From: Opitutia bacterium
Lineage (GTDB): Bacteria; Verrucomicrobiota; Verrucomicrobiia; Opitutales; Coraliomargaritaceae
Assembly: GCA_018663485.1 (NCBI GenBank)
Contig: JABJQI010000151.1
Location: 1 to 7,126 of the forward strand
Direction: 5' to 3'
DNA length: 7,126 nucleotides
A program made the position numbers and the translations under genes. How positions within the stretch are numbered: the stretch's first letter is position 1; each line of letters opens with the position of its first letter. Positions 5,468 through 7,126 of the stretch are shown in pieces. Under the pieces are notes generated by a model that was not told where the DNA came from, did no database searches, and saw only the letters and a program-made list of their open reading frames with translations.

Positions 5468-6487
5468 TTACTGACCCTTGGACTTCGCGCGCAGCATTTG
5501 TTCCAAATCCGCAAGGTCGCGGGTAAACTTGCACGTAAATCGGCGCATCTTACCAGTCTCCGGATGCACCAAGCCTAAGCTCGACGCATGCAGCGCCTGA
5601 CGTTGCACATTATACGGCATCCCAGCCTTATTCTCTATCGCAGCCTTATAGTCTGGGTGATAATGACGGTCTCCGAGCAGCGGCACTCCCGCATCTGCGG
5701 CATGGATCCTCAGCTGATGCTTTAAACCAGTCTCTAAGCGCAGGCGAAGCTTACTAATAGTATGACGCTCGCCCTTCACCGCAGTCGGCCATGAATACTC
5801 CTCGACCACTTCGTAGCGACTAATCGCTTCAGTGGTGCCTTCCTCCTCGGTTTCAAACACCGTCTGATACATCCCCTCCTCATCTAGGCGAAACCACGAG
5901 CGCCATTCTCCACGCTTCTTCTCGAGCTTCCCATCACCGATTGCCATGTATTCACGCAGAAAGGTATGGTCGCGCACTTGACGCACGAGCGACTCGCGTG
6001 CCTTCGGATTCATCGCAAAACAAATAATGCCACTGGTATATTGATCCAAGCGGTGCACCGGCAGCGGAACCAAACGCTTACGATGCACGCCTTTCTGTTG
6101 GTCGAGTTCCGCAGCCCCCTTTCCCTGTAAATATTTTTCCAATACAGTCAGCGCTGACACTTGATTACTCCCTGGTACAGGAACCGACAACAAGCCTGCC
6201 CCCTTATTTACGATCGCAAGTGAACTATCAATATAGAGCAAAGTCGCCTGCGCATGAATTCGTACAGGCAAGTGCCGAAAATAGACAGGCGGTTGCGTCC
6301 CGCCCATCGACAGCCGATCGCCAGGGTCCGCGATCTGTTCATGCGGCTTCTTAATGACCACACCATCCAGTTGTATGCGGCCCTTCGCAAACCAATCCTT
6401 GAGGCGCTTGCGCGGACTGTCCGGGTAGCGTTCACTGAGCCACTCCAATGCTGGTTTCACCTCTGGTTCATTTTCGCGATCTAACAT
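5468..6487 (-). CDS. RluA-family RNA pseudouridine synthase with S4 domain
   Basis: A 339-residue cytoplasmic enzyme that converts specific uridines in RNA, probably rRNA or tRNA, to pseudouridine. An S4 RNA-binding domain lies at about 24-62 (PRKRLKDWFAKGRIQLDG at 25-42). The catalytic domain follows: the HRLDQYTSG motif at 145-153 contains the nucleophile Asp148, TGLKHQLRIHAA sits at 253-264 and RQALHA at 296-301. The motif after the aspartate (Q-Y) differs from the R-D of RluC/RluD, so the target site cannot be read from sequence. An in-frame start at 6598 would add 37 hydrophobic residues that look like untranslated DNA. The ATG at 6487 puts the S4 domain near the N-terminus as usual. The gene is divergent from the FAD monooxygenase gene and followed after 40 bp by the spermidine synthase-like gene. 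Confidence 0.92.
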   Translation of the reverse strand: MLDRENEPEVKPALEWLSERYPDSPRKRLKDWFAKGRIQLDGVVIKKPHEQIADPGDRLSMGGTQPPVYFRHLPVRIHAQATLLYIDSSLAIVNKGAGLLSVPVPGSNQVSALTVLEKYLQGKGAAELDQQKGVHRKRLVPLPVHRLDQYTSGIICFAMNPKARESLVRQVRDHTFLREYMAIGDGKLEKKRGEWRSWFRLDEEGMYQTVFETEEEGTTEAISRYEVVEEYSWPTAVKGERHTISKLRLRLETGLKHQLRIHAADAGVPLLGDRHYHPDYKAAIENKAGMPYNVQRQALHASSLGLVHPETGKMRRFTCKFTRDLADLEQMLRAKSKGQ

Positions 6488-6608
6488 AGCCGCACTCTCA
6501 AGTGCCAAACCACATAGATCAACCCTCAAGCGAACAAGTATTAGATCCAATTTAACCACCAATAACAAACACCGCCCAGCGACAACCTCAGATACCATCC
6601 ACAGCCAA

Positions 6609-6636
6609 TTGACGCCCTAATTTAAGCGCATACAAT
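6609..6636 (+). promoter_or_regulatory. Predicted sigma70-like promoter of the FAD monooxygenase gene
   Basis: -35 TTGACG (6609-6614), a 16-bp spacer, and -10 TACAAT (6631-6636), each matching 5 of 6 consensus bases. Transcription should start near 6643, about 45 nt before the ATG. This is the best-matching promoter in the window, suggesting constitutive expression. Confidence 0.6.
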
Positions 6637-6688
6637 TAAGGCATAATCTAAATGCACAGTCTCATTCATTCACTCAAACAACACCGCC

Positions 6689-7126
6689 ATGTTTAATCAT
6701 AAGAAAACTGATATCGTCGTCCTCGGCGCAGGCCCAGTCGGGCTGATCGCAGCTCATGCCTTAGCAAATCGAAATATTGACTACGTGTTACTCGACCGCG
6801 AACAAAGCACCAACATCCACAGCTATGCGCTCGCCCTACATCCCGATACACTCGAACTGCTCGACTCTTTTGGCCTAGCAGAACGCATCCTCGAAAATTC
6901 ACTTCAGCTACCAACAGTCAGCATCTTCGAAGAGAATCTTCCCAAAACCAAACTCGACTACACGAGACTGCCGCTCAAATACCCATTCCTGACTGTCATC
7001 AGCCAAGCTGAATTAGAGGGAATCTTGGTCGATAGCTTAAAAAAGAAGTCTCACAAACCTCTCTGGAATCATCGCGTGCGATTTATCGAGAAGCACGCTG
7101 ACACGCTTAATATTGAGGTCGATCGA
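6689..7126 (+). CDS. FAD-dependent monooxygenase (PHBH/UbiH-like), 3' end outside the window
   Basis: Open for 146 codons with no stop before the edge. The N-terminus is a dinucleotide-binding beta-alpha-beta unit: DIVVLGAGPVGLIAA with GxGxxG at 13-18, then an acidic residue after the second strand (VLLDR, Asp36). The segment YALALHPDTLELLDSFGL (47-64) and the stretch TVISQAELEGILVDSL (102-117) are typical of the flavoprotein hydroxylase family (p-hydroxybenzoate hydroxylase, phenol hydroxylase, UbiH, TetX-like). Such enzymes hydroxylate aromatic or polyketide-like substrates with NAD(P)H and O2. The substrate-binding half is outside the window, so the substrate is unknown. A good promoter lies 52 bp upstream; the ATG has no clear Shine-Dalgarno site (leader is CA-rich). 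Confidence 0.88.
   Translation, partial: MFNHKKTDIVVLGAGPVGLIAAHALANRNIDYVLLDREQSTNIHSYALALHPDTLELLDSFGLAERILENSLQLPTVSIFEENLPKTKLDYTRLPLKYPFLTVISQAELEGILVDSLKKKSHKPLWNHRVRFIEKHADTLNIEVDR

Noticed and set aside
6488..6598. N-terminal extension of the pseudouridine synthase to 6598 (hydrophobic, could suggest a membrane anchor)
   Set aside because: S4-RluA proteins are cytoplasmic, and the S4 domain starts close to the ATG at 6487. The extension looks like translated intergenic DNA.

Overview
The window (7,126 bp, moderate G+C with an AT-rich left end) looks like bacterial chromosome. It holds six complete protein genes and the first 146 codons of a seventh. The pairing of a RhaT-type sugar transporter with an AraA-like isomerase, plus weak or missing Shine-Dalgarno sites at most starts, would suit a marine polysaccharide-degrading bacterium, for example an Opitutales/Puniceicoccales-type verrucomicrobium. 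This placement is an inference from general style; no RNA marker is present. I see no tRNA, rRNA, CRISPR array, insertion sequence or phage gene.

Left region (1-459): no convincing gene. It has an AT-rich end with several small palindromes and a tandem 9-bp repeat, a possible 20-codon leader-like ORF on the minus strand, and possibly the 5' edge of a gene leaving the window to the left.

Centre (460-4710): a carbohydrate-use cassette. Three minus-strand genes read from 3706 down to 460 with 5-bp gaps: a RhaT-family L-rhamnose/H+ symporter, an exported alpha/beta-hydrolase, and an AraA-like sugar isomerase with all four expected metal-ligand positions. A divergent AraC-family regulator (3817-4710) shares a 110-bp control region with them. 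That region holds a good sigma70-like promoter for the operon and two inverted repeats. The simplest model is that the exported hydrolase releases a sugar or trims a substituent from it, RhaT imports the sugar, the isomerase makes the ketose, and the AraC protein senses the sugar. No kinase or aldolase is present, so the rest of the pathway must lie elsewhere.

Right region (4711-7126): ordinary housekeeping-type genes. An RluA-family pseudouridine synthase with an S4 domain is followed, on the minus strand, by a short spermidine-synthase-like methyltransferase-fold protein with an altered catalytic motif. A divergent FAD-dependent monooxygenase then starts at 6689 behind a clear promoter and runs off the right edge.
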